From Actibacterium mucosum KCTC 23349 (lineage in GTDB: Bacteria > Pseudomonadota > Alphaproteobacteria > Rhodobacterales > Rhodobacteraceae): a stretch of 64,000 bases of DNA. Both the position numbers and the translations under genes were made by a program. The first letter of the stretch is position 1, and each line of letters begins with the position of its first letter. The stretch is taken from contig NZ_JFKE01000001.1 in the NCBI RefSeq assembly GCF_000647975.1, positions 615,915-679,914 on the forward strand. Reading direction: 5' to 3'. Shown piece by piece: positions 36,748 to 45,666 of this stretch. The notes under the pieces are model-generated. The model saw only the letters and a program-made list of their open reading frames with translations. It searched no databases and was not told the DNA's origin.

Positions 36748-38721
36748 GTGACCACGAAATCAACGCCCCAGGGCGATCTGGTATCTGTTCCTGCACTGCT
36801 GTTTCGCAATGCGTCACAATTCGGCAGTGCCCCGGCCTATCGTGAGAAGGAATTCGGGATCTGGCAAAGCTGGACCTGGGCGCAGACCGCACAAGAGGTG
36901 CGCGAAATGGCGCTTGGCCTGCTGGTGCTGGGGCTGAAACGCGGGGATCACGTGGCGATCATCGGGCGCAACCGGCCGGCGCATTACTGGTCGATGGTAG
37001 CGGTGCAGATGTGCGGGGCGATCCCGGTGCCGCTGTACCAGGACGCGGTGGCCGAAGAGATGGCCTATGTGCTGGAACATGCCGGCGCGCGGTTCGTGAT
37101 CTGCGGCGACCAGGAACAGGTGGACAAGGTGATCGAGGTGCAGCAGCGCATCGATCACATTGATCAGGTGGTTTATACCGACAAGCGGGGCCTGCGGAAA
37201 TACGACCATTCCGCGATGAACTGGATGCAGGACGTGCAGGCCGAGGGCCGCGCCGCCGAAACCCGCCTGGCAGGCGAGCTGGACGCGCGCATTGCCGAGC
37301 TGACCTATGACAGCACCTGCGTGATGCTTTACACGTCGGGCACCACCGGCAAGCCCAAGGGCGTGGTCTTGTCGAACCAGAATATTATCGAGACGTCGCG
37401 CAACTCGTCCGAGTTCGATGACCTGCGCTCCTCCGACAGCGTGTTGGCTTATCTGCCAATGGCATGGGTGGGGGATTTCATCTTTTCGATCGGTCAGGCC
37501 TATTGGAGCGGCTTTTGTGTGTGCTGCCCTGAAAGCGCGCATACGATGATGACCGATCTGCGCGAAATCGGGCCGAGCTATTACTTCGCCCCACCCCGGA
37601 TTTTTGAACAGCAGCTGACCGATGTGATGATCCGGATGGAGGATGCCGGGCGGTTCAAGAAATGGCTGTTCGACCGGTACATGGCCGTGGCGCGCCGGGT
37701 TGGCCCGGCACTTCTGGATGGCAAGGAAGTCAGCGCGTGGGACCGGTTGGCCTATGCGCTGGGTCATCTGTTCGTTTATGGGCCGCTAAAGAACACGCTG
37801 GGCTTTTCCAATGTCCGCGTCGGTTACACGGCAGGTGAAGCGATCGGGCCCGAGATCTTTGATTTCTATCGTGCGCTGGGGATCAACCTGAAACAACTGT
37901 ACGGCCAGACCGAGGCCGGGGTGTTCATCACGCAGCAGCCCGATGGCGAGGTGCGCTCGGACACGGTCGGCGTGCCAAGCCCCGGCGTCGAGGTGAAGAT
38001 CGACGATGATGGCGAAGTGCATTACCGCAGCCCGGGCGTGTTCGTGGAATACTACAAGAACCCTGAAAGCACCGCCTCGACCAAAGATGCCGAAGGATGG
38101 GTGGCAACGGGCGATGCTGGCTTCTTTGAAGAAGGAACCGGGCATTTGCGGATCATCGACCGCGCCAAGGATGTGGGCAAGATGGCCGATGGTTCCCTGT
38201 TTGCGCCCAAATACGTGGAAAACAAACTGAAGTTCTACCCGGACATTCTGGAAGCTGTGGTCTTTGGCCGGGATCGCGACATGTGCACGGCCTTCATAAA
38301 TATCGACCTGAACGCGGTGGGCAATTGGGCCGAGCGCAACAATGTGGCCTATGCGAGCTATCAAGAGCTGGCCGGTCATCCCCGCGTGTTGGAAACGATT
38401 GCGAACCACGTCGGCGAAGTAAACCGTTCGGTTGCCGAGGACCCGATGTTGTCGGGCTGTCAGATCCATCGGTTTGTTGTGCTGCACAAGGAGCTGGACG
38501 CGGATGATGGCGAGCTGACACGCACACGCAAAGTGCGCCGCGCGGTGATCGGCGACAAGTTCAATGATCTCGTGGGTGCGCTGTATGACGGGTCACGCAC
38601 GGTATCGACAGAGACCGAGGTGACTTACGAGGATGGTCGCAAAGGCTCGATCAAAGCGACGCTGACGGTTTGTGACGCCGAGGTTGTCACGCCGGGCAGC
38701 AAAGCGATGGCGGCGGAATGA
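36748..38721 (+). CDS. AMP-binding acyl-CoA ligase (long-chain/aryl acyl-CoA synthetase family)
   Basis: A 657-residue ANL-superfamily enzyme that activates a carboxylic acid with ATP and CoA. GTG at 36748 is the start, preceded by GGAGGGAGG. The P-loop is MLYTSGTTGKPKG near residue 195, the A5-type motif is LYGQTEAG, and the A7/A8 region has EGWVATGDAGFFEE and IIDRAKDVGKMADG. Length and motifs match FadD15-like ligases. It heads an operon with a Liv-type ABC transporter, suggesting that the transported acid is its substrate; the acid is not identifiable. Confidence 0.92.
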   Translation: MTTKSTPQGDLVSVPALLFRNASQFGSAPAYREKEFGIWQSWTWAQTAQEVREMALGLLVLGLKRGDHVAIIGRNRPAHYWSMVAVQMCGAIPVPLYQDAVAEEMAYVLEHAGARFVICGDQEQVDKVIEVQQRIDHIDQVVYTDKRGLRKYDHSAMNWMQDVQAEGRAAETRLAGELDARIAELTYDSTCVMLYTSGTTGKPKGVVLSNQNIIETSRNSSEFDDLRSSDSVLAYLPMAWVGDFIFSIGQAYWSGFCVCCPESAHTMMTDLREIGPSYYFAPPRIFEQQLTDVMIRMEDAGRFKKWLFDRYMAVARRVGPALLDGKEVSAWDRLAYALGHLFVYGPLKNTLGFSNVRVGYTAGEAIGPEIFDFYRALGINLKQLYGQTEAGVFITQQPDGEVRSDTVGVPSPGVEVKIDDDGEVHYRSPGVFVEYYKNPESTASTKDAEGWVATGDAGFFEEGTGHLRIIDRAKDVGKMADGSLFAPKYVENKLKFYPDILEAVVFGRDRDMCTAFINIDLNAVGNWAERNNVAYASYQELAGHPRVLETIANHVGEVNRSVAEDPMLSGCQIHRFVVLHKELDADDGELTRTRKVRRAVIGDKFNDLVGALYDGSRTVSTETEVTYEDGRKGSIKATLTVCDAEVVTPGSKAMAAE

Positions 38722-38804
38722 TGAACGACGCTCGTCCTTTGGACATCGCCCCGCCCACCATCCCGCAGGTTTCGTGCTGCGACGTTTCGAAAGAGAAGAA
38801 CTGA
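38721..38804 (+). CDS. Possible 27-codon leader peptide between ligase and livG-type gene
   Basis: The ligase stop codon overlaps an ATG (ATGA/ATGATG at 38718-38723). That frame runs 27 codons (MNDARPLDIAPPTIPQ...) to a TGA at 38802, three bp before the next gene's ATG. It may serve translational coupling across an 85-bp gap. Coding status is uncertain; no family similarity. Confidence 0.25.
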   Translation: MNDARPLDIAPPTIPQVSCCDVSKEKN

Positions 38805-38806
38805 CG

Positions 38807-39628
38807 ATGCTGGATCAAAGTGCAGACGGTTACGTGACCGAGGATGGCCGCCAGATTGGCGGCGTGTTGATGGAGATGCGCAATATCACGCTGAAGTTTG
38901 GCGGTGTGACGGCGATTGAAAACATCAGCTTTGACATTCGCGAGGGTGAGATCCGTGCGATTATCGGGCCAAACGGGGCCGGCAAGTCGTCGATGCTGAA
39001 CGTTATCTCGGGGTTTTATGTGCCCAGCGAGGGTGAGGTTTGGTTTCGTGGAGCCAGGCGGCCGCAGTTGAAGCCCTATCAGGTGGCGCGGCAGGGCATT
39101 GCGCGGACGTTTCAGAACATCGCACTGTTTCATGGCATGTCGACGCTGGACAACATTATGACCGGGCGGATGACGTTGATGAAATCCTCGATCGGGGCGC
39201 AGGCGATCTGGAAGGGGGCCGCCGAGCGCGAGGAGACCGAGCATCGCGAGGCGGTGGAGAAGATCATTGATTTCCTGGAGATCCAGGCCATTCGCAAGAC
39301 GCCTGTAGGCCGCTTGCCATACGGATTGCAGAAGCGGGTTGAGTTGGGCCGGGCATTGGCGGCGGAACCCAAATTGCTTTTGCTGGACGAGCCGATGGCG
39401 GGCATGAATGTCGAGGAGAAAGAGGACATGAGCCGCTTTATCCTGGATGTGAACGACGAGTTTGGCACCACGATTGCGTTGATCGAGCACGATATGGGCG
39501 TGGTCATGGACCTGTCGGACCGCGTTGTGGTGATGGATTACGGCAAGAAAATTGGCGATGGCACCCCGGACGAGGTGCGCGGCAACCAGGCGGTGATCGA
39601 TGCCTATCTTGGTGTAAGCCATGATTAA
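38807..39628 (+). CDS. Branched-chain-type ABC transporter ATP-binding protein (LivG type)
   Basis: A 273-residue ATPase. Walker A is IIGPNGAGKSSMLN, the signature is LPYGLQKRVELGRALAAEP, Walker B is LLLLDEPMAGMN, and the H-loop is IALIEHDMGVVMDL. The C-terminal extension typical of LivG is present. Start ATG 38807 is preceded by AGAGAAG. Its 3' end overlaps the next gene by 8 bp. Confidence 0.93.
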   Translation: MLDQSADGYVTEDGRQIGGVLMEMRNITLKFGGVTAIENISFDIREGEIRAIIGPNGAGKSSMLNVISGFYVPSEGEVWFRGARRPQLKPYQVARQGIARTFQNIALFHGMSTLDNIMTGRMTLMKSSIGAQAIWKGAAEREETEHREAVEKIIDFLEIQAIRKTPVGRLPYGLQKRVELGRALAAEPKLLLLDEPMAGMNVEEKEDMSRFILDVNDEFGTTIALIEHDMGVVMDLSDRVVVMDYGKKIGDGTPDEVRGNQAVIDAYLGVSHD

Positions 39629-40019
39629 GGCACGCGTTTTCTTGGTGGCGGCATTTCTCCCTCTGCCGCTATCAGCGGGGGGGTGGGCTGCGTTCGAGGA
39701 ACGCTGCCTGCTTCCCTATAGCCAGATTTTTGCGCCGCATGCCGATGGGCTGCAGGCTTTGGACGGCGATGGGCGCTTTGCCTTGCCGGGGGGCGACGTA
39801 TTGATCCTGGGCGATTTCGAAGCCTGCGCGGTTGAGAATGGCCCGGAGATTGCCGGTGCGTTTGAAACCTGGCTGGAGCGCGAGATAGCCGCAGGCCGCT
39901 TTCTTCGCGACGAGGATGGCAGCGCGCTGAGCACCACGTGGCGCGAACCGCGCATGCGGGTGACCCTGATGCCAGAAACTAACACCGTGATCGCCGAGGA
40001 GACCGACCTTGAATCCTGA
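39621..40019 (+). CDS. Small exported protein of unknown function inside transporter operon
   Basis: A 132-residue protein with signal peptide MIKARVFLVAAFLPLPLSAG. The mature part includes AAFEERCLLPYSQIFAPHAD, a second Cys in FEACAVENG, and ends in an acidic tail. The two cysteines could form a disulfide. It overlaps the LivG-type gene by 8 bp and precedes the permease by 17 bp, so it belongs to the operon. No family recognised; an accessory role in periplasmic substrate handling is inference. Confidence 0.7.
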   Translation: MIKARVFLVAAFLPLPLSAGGWAAFEERCLLPYSQIFAPHADGLQALDGDGRFALPGGDVLILGDFEACAVENGPEIAGAFETWLEREIAAGRFLRDEDGSALSTTWREPRMRVTLMPETNTVIAEETDLES

Positions 40020-40036
40020 CATGACCGGAGGCCTCG

Positions 40037-41038
40037 ATGCCTGAACAACTGCTTTTTGCCGTCGAAGTGACCCTGAACGGGCTGATGGCCGGCGTGATGT
40101 ACGCGCTGGTGGCGCTGGGCTTTGTGTTGATCTTCAAGGCCTCGGGGATCTTTAACTATGCCCAAGGGGTGATGGCCTTGTTCGCGGCGCTGACGCTGGT
40201 GGGATTGCAAAACGGGCAGATCCCGTTTGCCCATCTGATCAATGCAATCTTCGGCACAAAACTGCACCATTTCGGGTGGCACATGCCCGCAGTTCTGGCG
40301 ATTTTGCTGGCAGCCGGGGTGATGGTTATTCTGGCGATATTGGTGGAACGATATCTGCTTAAACACTTGGTGAACCAGGAGCCGATCATCCTGTTCATGG
40401 CGACCATCGGGCTGGCCTATTTCATGGAGGGGATCGGCGACCTGATGTGGGGCTCGGACATCAAGAAGATGGATGTGGGCCTGCCGCAAGGGGGCAGCTT
40501 CTGGATCGAAGAGAACACCCAGTGGCTGGGTTTCGGGAACGAGAACTTCTATGGGTTCTTCCTGGACCAGCTGGATATCGTGGCCACTGTGATTGCGGCG
40601 ATTCTGGTGGCCGGGTTGGTGATCTTTTCGCAATACACGAAACAAGGGCGCGCCATGCGCGCGGTGGCCGACGACCACCAGGCGGCGCTGAGCGTCGGGA
40701 TCTCATTGCGGTTCATCTGGGTGCTGGTCTGGTCGATTGCCGGGTTTGTCGCGCTGGTCGCGGGCATCATGTGGGGGGCAAAATCGGGCGTCCAGTTCTC
40801 GCTGAGCTTGATTGCGCTGAAAGCCCTGCCGGTGCTGATGCTGGGCGGGTTTACCTCGATCCCCGGGGCGATCGTTGGCGGGTTGATCATCGGGGTGGGC
40901 GAGAAACTGTTCGAGTTCTCGATTGGCCCATTGGTGGGTGGCGCGACCGAGAACTGGTTCGCCTATGTGCTGGCGCTGATCTTTTTGGTCTTCCGACCGC
41001 AGGGCCTGTTTGGCGAAAAAATCATCGAGAGGGTTTGA
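40037..41038 (+). CDS. Branched-chain-type ABC transporter permease (LivH type)
   Basis: A 333-residue inner-membrane protein with about eight spans. It begins LNGLMAGVMYALVALGFVLI with the family ASGIFNYAQG; the permease loop GRAMRAVADDHQAALSVGI interacts with the ATPase. It ends LVFRPQGLFGEKIIERV, as LivH proteins do. CGGAGG lies upstream of ATG 40037. It pairs with the LivM-type gene 3 bp downstream. Confidence 0.93.
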   Translation: MPEQLLFAVEVTLNGLMAGVMYALVALGFVLIFKASGIFNYAQGVMALFAALTLVGLQNGQIPFAHLINAIFGTKLHHFGWHMPAVLAILLAAGVMVILAILVERYLLKHLVNQEPIILFMATIGLAYFMEGIGDLMWGSDIKKMDVGLPQGGSFWIEENTQWLGFGNENFYGFFLDQLDIVATVIAAILVAGLVIFSQYTKQGRAMRAVADDHQAALSVGISLRFIWVLVWSIAGFVALVAGIMWGAKSGVQFSLSLIALKALPVLMLGGFTSIPGAIVGGLIIGVGEKLFEFSIGPLVGGATENWFAYVLALIFLVFRPQGLFGEKIIERV

Positions 41039-41041
41039 GGC

Positions 41042-42118
41042 ATGTTCTATCGCGAAGCAGGCGACTTCAAAACGTCCTATGCGGATGACAACCAGACCTT
41101 CCCGATCAGGTTCGACCGGGTGCGGTATTACGTGGTATTGGCGGTGGCATTTGGGATTATCCCGTTCATCATCAACGATTACTGGGCCAACGCGGTGTTT
41201 GTGCCGTTCCTGATCTATGCCATTGCGGCGATCGGGCTGAACATCCTGACAGGGTATTGCGGGCAGGTGTCGCTGGGCACGGGTGGGTTCATGGCCGTAG
41301 GGGCTTATGCCTGTTACAAGCTGATGACCGGGTTTCCCGAAATCAGCATTGTCCTTCACATTTTGGGTGCGGGTTTTGTCACGGCAGGCGTCGGGGTGCT
41401 GTTCGGGTTGCCCAGTTTGCGGATCAAGGGGTTTTACCTGGCTGTGGCCACGCTGGCGGCGCAGTTCTTTTTGGTCTGGCTGTTCAACAAAGTGCCGTGG
41501 TTTTACAACAATTCGGCCTCAGGTCAGATCTCTGCGCCGGAACGTACGGTCTTTGGCGTGCCGGTGACCGGGGCCAACACGGATGCCTGGGCAAAATACC
41601 TGATCTGCCTGGTGTTTGTGGTGGTATTGGCATGGCTGGCACGCAACCTGACACGGGGCACGTTAGGGCGCAGCTGGATGGCCATTCGCGACATGGATAT
41701 CGCGGCCGAGATCATCGGGGTGAATCCGTTGCGCGCGAAATTGACAGCTTTTGCCATCAGCTCGTTCTTTGTGGGCATCGCGGGGGCATTGTTCTTTTCT
41801 GTCTACCTAGGTGCAGTTGAGGTGGGCGAGGTGTTCGGCATCAACAAGTCGTTCCTGGTGCTGTTCATGATCATTCTTGGCGGATTGGGATCCATCTTTG
41901 GCTCTTTCGCCGGTGCGGCGTTCCTTGTGCTGTTGCCGGTGCTTTTGAAGAACATCCTTGTGGGTCAGCTTGGCTGGGCCACCGATCTGGCGGCGCATAT
42001 CGAACTGATCATCGTGGGCGGGTTGATCATGGTGTTTCTGATCATCGAGCCGCACGGGCTGGCGCAGCTCTGGCGCATTGCCAAAGAGAAACTACGACTG
42101 TGGCCGTTCCCCCACTAG
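41042..42118 (+). CDS. Branched-chain-type ABC transporter permease (LivM type)
   Basis: A 358-residue inner-membrane permease. Family segments are AAIGLNILTGYCGQVSLGTG, GFMAVGAYACYKL, RSWMAIRDMDIAAEIIGVNP (cytoplasmic coupling loop) and MIILGGLGSIFGSFAGAAFL. The C-terminus ends in EPHGLAQLWRIAKEKLRLWP. It lies 3 bp after the LivH gene. Confidence 0.93.
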   Translation: MFYREAGDFKTSYADDNQTFPIRFDRVRYYVVLAVAFGIIPFIINDYWANAVFVPFLIYAIAAIGLNILTGYCGQVSLGTGGFMAVGAYACYKLMTGFPEISIVLHILGAGFVTAGVGVLFGLPSLRIKGFYLAVATLAAQFFLVWLFNKVPWFYNNSASGQISAPERTVFGVPVTGANTDAWAKYLICLVFVVVLAWLARNLTRGTLGRSWMAIRDMDIAAEIIGVNPLRAKLTAFAISSFFVGIAGALFFSVYLGAVEVGEVFGINKSFLVLFMIILGGLGSIFGSFAGAAFLVLLPVLLKNILVGQLGWATDLAAHIELIIVGGLIMVFLIIEPHGLAQLWRIAKEKLRLWPFPH

Positions 42119-42188
42119 GGCGGCCCAATACGACAACCGACCGGGCCAACCCCGGCACATCGGAAAAAACCAAGGGAGGAGAACACCG

Positions 42189-43472
42189 ATGAAGATGAAG
42201 ATTGCAACTCTGGCTGTGGGCGCCGTAATGGCCGCCGCGCCGGCAATGGCCGATCTGGTCTTTCCGTCGCTCAGCTATCGCACCGGGCCCTACGCGGCGG
42301 GTGGCATTCCGTTTGCGGACGGCTATGCCGACTATTTCACGCTGCTGAACGAACGCGACGGCGGCATTGGCGGCGTTCCGACCCGTCTGGTGGAATGCGA
42401 GACCGGCTATAACACCGAAAAAGGTGTGGAATGCTACGAAGCCACCAAAGGCGAAGGCAGCCTAGTGTATCAGCCGCTGTCCACCGGCATCACCTATCAG
42501 TTGATCCCCAAAACCGCCGCTGACGGCATTCCGCTGCACACGATGGGTTACGGGCGCACCTCGGCCGCAAACGGCAAGGTGTTTGGTAACGTGTTCAACT
42601 ATCCGGCCAACTACTGGGACGGGGCGTCGATCGCGGTCAACCACTTGCTGGATCTGAACGGTGGTGATATCGGCGGCAAAAAGATCTCTCTGGTCTATCA
42701 CAACTCGGCCTATGGCAAAGAGCCGATCCGCACCCTTGAAGAGCTGAGCAAGAAGCACGGATTTGACTTTAAAGCCATCCCCGTGGACCACCCTGGTCAG
42801 GAACAGAAGTCGCAATGGCTGCAAATCCGCCGCGAGCGTCCTGACTATGTCCTGATGTGGGGCTGGGGCGTGATGAATCAGGTTGCCATCCAGGAAGCCG
42901 CAAACATTCGTTTCCCGATGGAAAACTTCATCGGCATCTGGTGGTCGGGTTCGGAAAACGATGTTCTGCCGGCCGGCGATGGCGCGAATGGCTATAAGTC
43001 ACTAGCACTGCACGGCACCGGGTCGAACTATCCGATCTATACCGATATCCAGAAATTCGTTGTGGATGCTGGCAAGGCTGCAGGCGCGGGCGACCAAATC
43101 GGTACCGTGTTGTATTCGCGCGGCATGTACGCGGCGATGCTGGCGGCTGAGGCCGTGAAGAAGGCGCAGGCCATTCACGGCACCGGCGACATCACACCCG
43201 CGCAAATGCGCGACGGGATGGAAGCGCTGGAAATCTCGGCTGAAACGTTGGAAGCAAACGGCATGCCGGGCTTTGGTCCTGAATTCTCGGTGTCGTGCGA
43301 GAACCACGGCGGTCCGGGTCTGGGCATGGTCCAGCAGTGGGATGCATCCGCACAAAGCTGGAGCCTGATTACCGATTTCATCGGCAGCGACAAGGACGTT
43401 ATTGGCCCGCTGATCGCAGAAGACTCCGCAGCCTTCGCGGCAGAGAACAACATCTCTGAGCGTTGCAACTGA
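42189..43472 (+). CDS. ABC transporter substrate-binding protein (Liv/aromatic-acid type)
   Basis: A 427-residue periplasmic binding protein with signal peptide MKMKIATLAVGAVMAAAPAM then A. The type I fold begins LSYRTGPYAAGGIPFADGYA, continues TRLVECETGYNTEKGVECYE, VSLVYHNSAYGKEPIRTLEE-like strands and the sequence SQWLQIRRERPDYVLMWGW. It resembles binding proteins whose clusters carry acyl- or aryl-CoA ligases rather than housekeeping LivJ/K. GGGAGGAG precedes the ATG. The ligand is unknown. Confidence 0.9.
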   Translation: MKMKIATLAVGAVMAAAPAMADLVFPSLSYRTGPYAAGGIPFADGYADYFTLLNERDGGIGGVPTRLVECETGYNTEKGVECYEATKGEGSLVYQPLSTGITYQLIPKTAADGIPLHTMGYGRTSAANGKVFGNVFNYPANYWDGASIAVNHLLDLNGGDIGGKKISLVYHNSAYGKEPIRTLEELSKKHGFDFKAIPVDHPGQEQKSQWLQIRRERPDYVLMWGWGVMNQVAIQEAANIRFPMENFIGIWWSGSENDVLPAGDGANGYKSLALHGTGSNYPIYTDIQKFVVDAGKAAGAGDQIGTVLYSRGMYAAMLAAEAVKKAQAIHGTGDITPAQMRDGMEALEISAETLEANGMPGFGPEFSVSCENHGGPGLGMVQQWDASAQSWSLITDFIGSDKDVIGPLIAEDSAAFAAENNISERCN

Positions 43473-43533
43473 TCTGACACTCTCCCCGGCCCAACCGCGG
43501 GCCGGGGACCAACCGACACGGAATGTAAGACCC

Positions 43534-44355
43534 ATGCTGGACGCGACCGAGACCCAAGAGACCCTGTTGGAGGTCAACAATATCGAGGTGATCTATAACC
43601 ACGTGATCCTTGTACTGAAAGGTGTGTCACTTAGCGTGCCCAAGGGCGGGATCACCGCGTTGCTGGGCGGAAACGGTGCGGGCAAGACGACAACGCTGAA
43701 GGCGATCTCGAACCTGTTAAGGTCGGAACGCGGCGAGGTTACCAAGGGATCGATCTCGTATCGCGGTGACGCCATCGCCGAGCTGAACCCGGCCGATCTG
43801 GTCAAACGTGGCGTGATCCAGGTGATGGAAGGGCGCCATTGTTTCGAACACCTGACCGTTGAAGAGAACCTTCTGACCGGTGCATATACACGCACCGATG
43901 GCCGTAAGGCCGCCGATGACCTTGAAATGGTCTATAACTATTTCCCGCGCCTGAAAGAACGCCGCAAAAGCCAGGCGGGCTATACCTCGGGCGGCGAGCA
44001 GCAGATGTGCGCCATTGGTCGCGCCCTGATGAGCCGGCCCGAGATGATCCTGTTGGACGAGCCGTCGATGGGTCTGGCGCCGCAGCTGGTGGAACAGATC
44101 TTCGAGATCGTGAAAGCCATCAACGAACAGGAAGGCGTGACCATCCTGCTGGCCGAACAGAACACCAACGTGGCCCTGCGCTATGCCCATTACGGGTACA
44201 TCCTGGAAAGCGGGCGCATCGTGATGGACGGCCCCGCAGATGAACTGCGTGAGAACCCGGATGTAAAAGAATTCTACCTCGGCGTCTCTGAAGAGGGCCG
44301 CAAAAGCTTCCGCGACGTGCGATCCTATCGCCGCCGCAAACGCTGGCTGTCCTAG
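43534..44355 (+). CDS. Branched-chain-type ABC transporter ATP-binding protein (LivF type)
   Basis: A 273-residue ATPase. Walker A is LLGGNGAGKTTTLKA, the signature TSGGEQQMCAIGRALMSRP, Walker B MILLDEPSMGLAP and the H-loop region ILLAEQNTNVALRYA. It is longer than minimal LivF (about 235), with a basic C-terminal tail FRDVRSYRRRKRWLS. It completes the transporter set together with the genes at 38807-43472. Confidence 0.93.
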   Translation: MLDATETQETLLEVNNIEVIYNHVILVLKGVSLSVPKGGITALLGGNGAGKTTTLKAISNLLRSERGEVTKGSISYRGDAIAELNPADLVKRGVIQVMEGRHCFEHLTVEENLLTGAYTRTDGRKAADDLEMVYNYFPRLKERRKSQAGYTSGGEQQMCAIGRALMSRPEMILLDEPSMGLAPQLVEQIFEIVKAINEQEGVTILLAEQNTNVALRYAHYGYILESGRIVMDGPADELRENPDVKEFYLGVSEEGRKSFRDVRSYRRRKRWLS

Positions 44356-44417
44356 GTTTCTGCCCGGACCGTCAGAGCGACAAGGCCCTTACCGGCCAGA
44401 AAATTTGGAGTTGGGCG

Positions 44418-45587
44418 ATGAGCCATTTCGACGCGTTGGAAACACGTAGCCACGATCAGCGCGAAGCAGAACAGCTGCGCGGATTGAACCAGATCCTGTC
44501 CGACCACGGGCAAAGCACGCTGGCCACGATGGCAGATCTCGCGACCCTGCCCGTGCTGCGCAAATCCGACCTGGTTGCGCGTCAGTCAGCGACACCGCCG
44601 TTTGGCGGGCTTCCGGTCGGCGACGTTGCACATGTGTTTCAATCACCCGGTCCGATTTACGAGCCCGGTGGGGTCAGCCACGATTGGTGGCGCATGGGCC
44701 GGTTCCTGCATGCCTGTGGTATCGGCGCCGGGGACATCGTGCAGAACTGCTTTGGCTATCACCTGACCCCGGCAGGCATGATTTTCGAGAATGGCGCCCG
44801 TGCCGTTGGTGCCCGCGTTCTGCCCGCCGGCACTGGTCAGACCGAGCTACAGGCCCGCGCGGCCCATGACATCGGCATCACCGCCTATGCCGGTACGCCC
44901 GATTACCTGAAGATCATTCTTGAAAAGGCCGACGAACTGGGCCTGAGCACAAAGATCTCCCGTGCGGCCGTCGGGGGCGGGGCGCTGTTCCCGTCTTTGC
45001 GGGACTGGTACGCGGATCGCGGCATTTCTTGCTTGCAATGCTATGCCACCGCGGATCTTGGAAATATCGCATATGAAAGCCCGGCGCAGGAGGGGATGAT
45101 CCTGGACGAAGGTGTGATTGTCGAGATTGTCACGCCCGGCACAGGCACCCCCGTTGCCGAAGGCGAAGTTGGCGAGGTTGTGGTGACCGCACTGAACCCA
45201 GACTATCCGCTGATCCGGTTTGCCACGGGCGACCTGTCCGCGATTATGCCGGGTGTCAGCCCTTGCGGACGCACCAACCAGCGCATTCGCGGCTGGATGG
45301 GTCGGGCCGACCAGACAACCAAGATCAAAGGCATGTTCGTGCGCCCCGAACAGGTGGCCGATTTCGTGGCCCGCCACGCAGATGTTTCACGTGCCCGCGT
45401 TGTCGCGACGCGAGAGGATGAAATGGACGTGATGACAGTGCAGGTGGAGACCCAGGGTGCCGATGCGGCGATTTTTGCCTCAACCGTGGCGGATGTGCTG
45501 AAACTGAAGGGCCGGATCGAACTGGTGCCGCCCGGCTCGCTGCCTAACGACGGCAAGGTCATCGACGATCAGCGCAGCTATGACTGA
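44418..45587 (+). CDS. Phenylacetate-CoA ligase-like AMP-binding protein with degenerate P-loop
   Basis: A 389-residue PaaK-family protein, last gene of the transporter operon. The fold is recognisable from GDIVQNCFGYHLTPAGMIFE, ITAYAGTPDYLKIILEKADE, YPLIRFATGDLSAIMPG and KIKGMFVRPEQVADFV. The ATP-binding glycine-rich loop, normally SSGTTGxPT, reads QSPGPIYEPGG, and the usual YG(L/A)(S/T)E motif reads CYATADLG. It may be an inactive or altered ligase, or an enzyme with changed chemistry. The gene follows livF after 62 bp. Confidence 0.85.
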   Translation: MSHFDALETRSHDQREAEQLRGLNQILSDHGQSTLATMADLATLPVLRKSDLVARQSATPPFGGLPVGDVAHVFQSPGPIYEPGGVSHDWWRMGRFLHACGIGAGDIVQNCFGYHLTPAGMIFENGARAVGARVLPAGTGQTELQARAAHDIGITAYAGTPDYLKIILEKADELGLSTKISRAAVGGGALFPSLRDWYADRGISCLQCYATADLGNIAYESPAQEGMILDEGVIVEIVTPGTGTPVAEGEVGEVVVTALNPDYPLIRFATGDLSAIMPGVSPCGRTNQRIRGWMGRADQTTKIKGMFVRPEQVADFVARHADVSRARVVATREDEMDVMTVQVETQGADAAIFASTVADVLKLKGRIELVPPGSLPNDGKVIDDQRSYD

Positions 45588-45666
45588 TCACGCGGACTAG
45601 CGAAAAAAACTTGCGTCGTTTCGGGGCCTGTGGATTGCTGGGCATTCCTTTTGCTGGAATGGTCAA

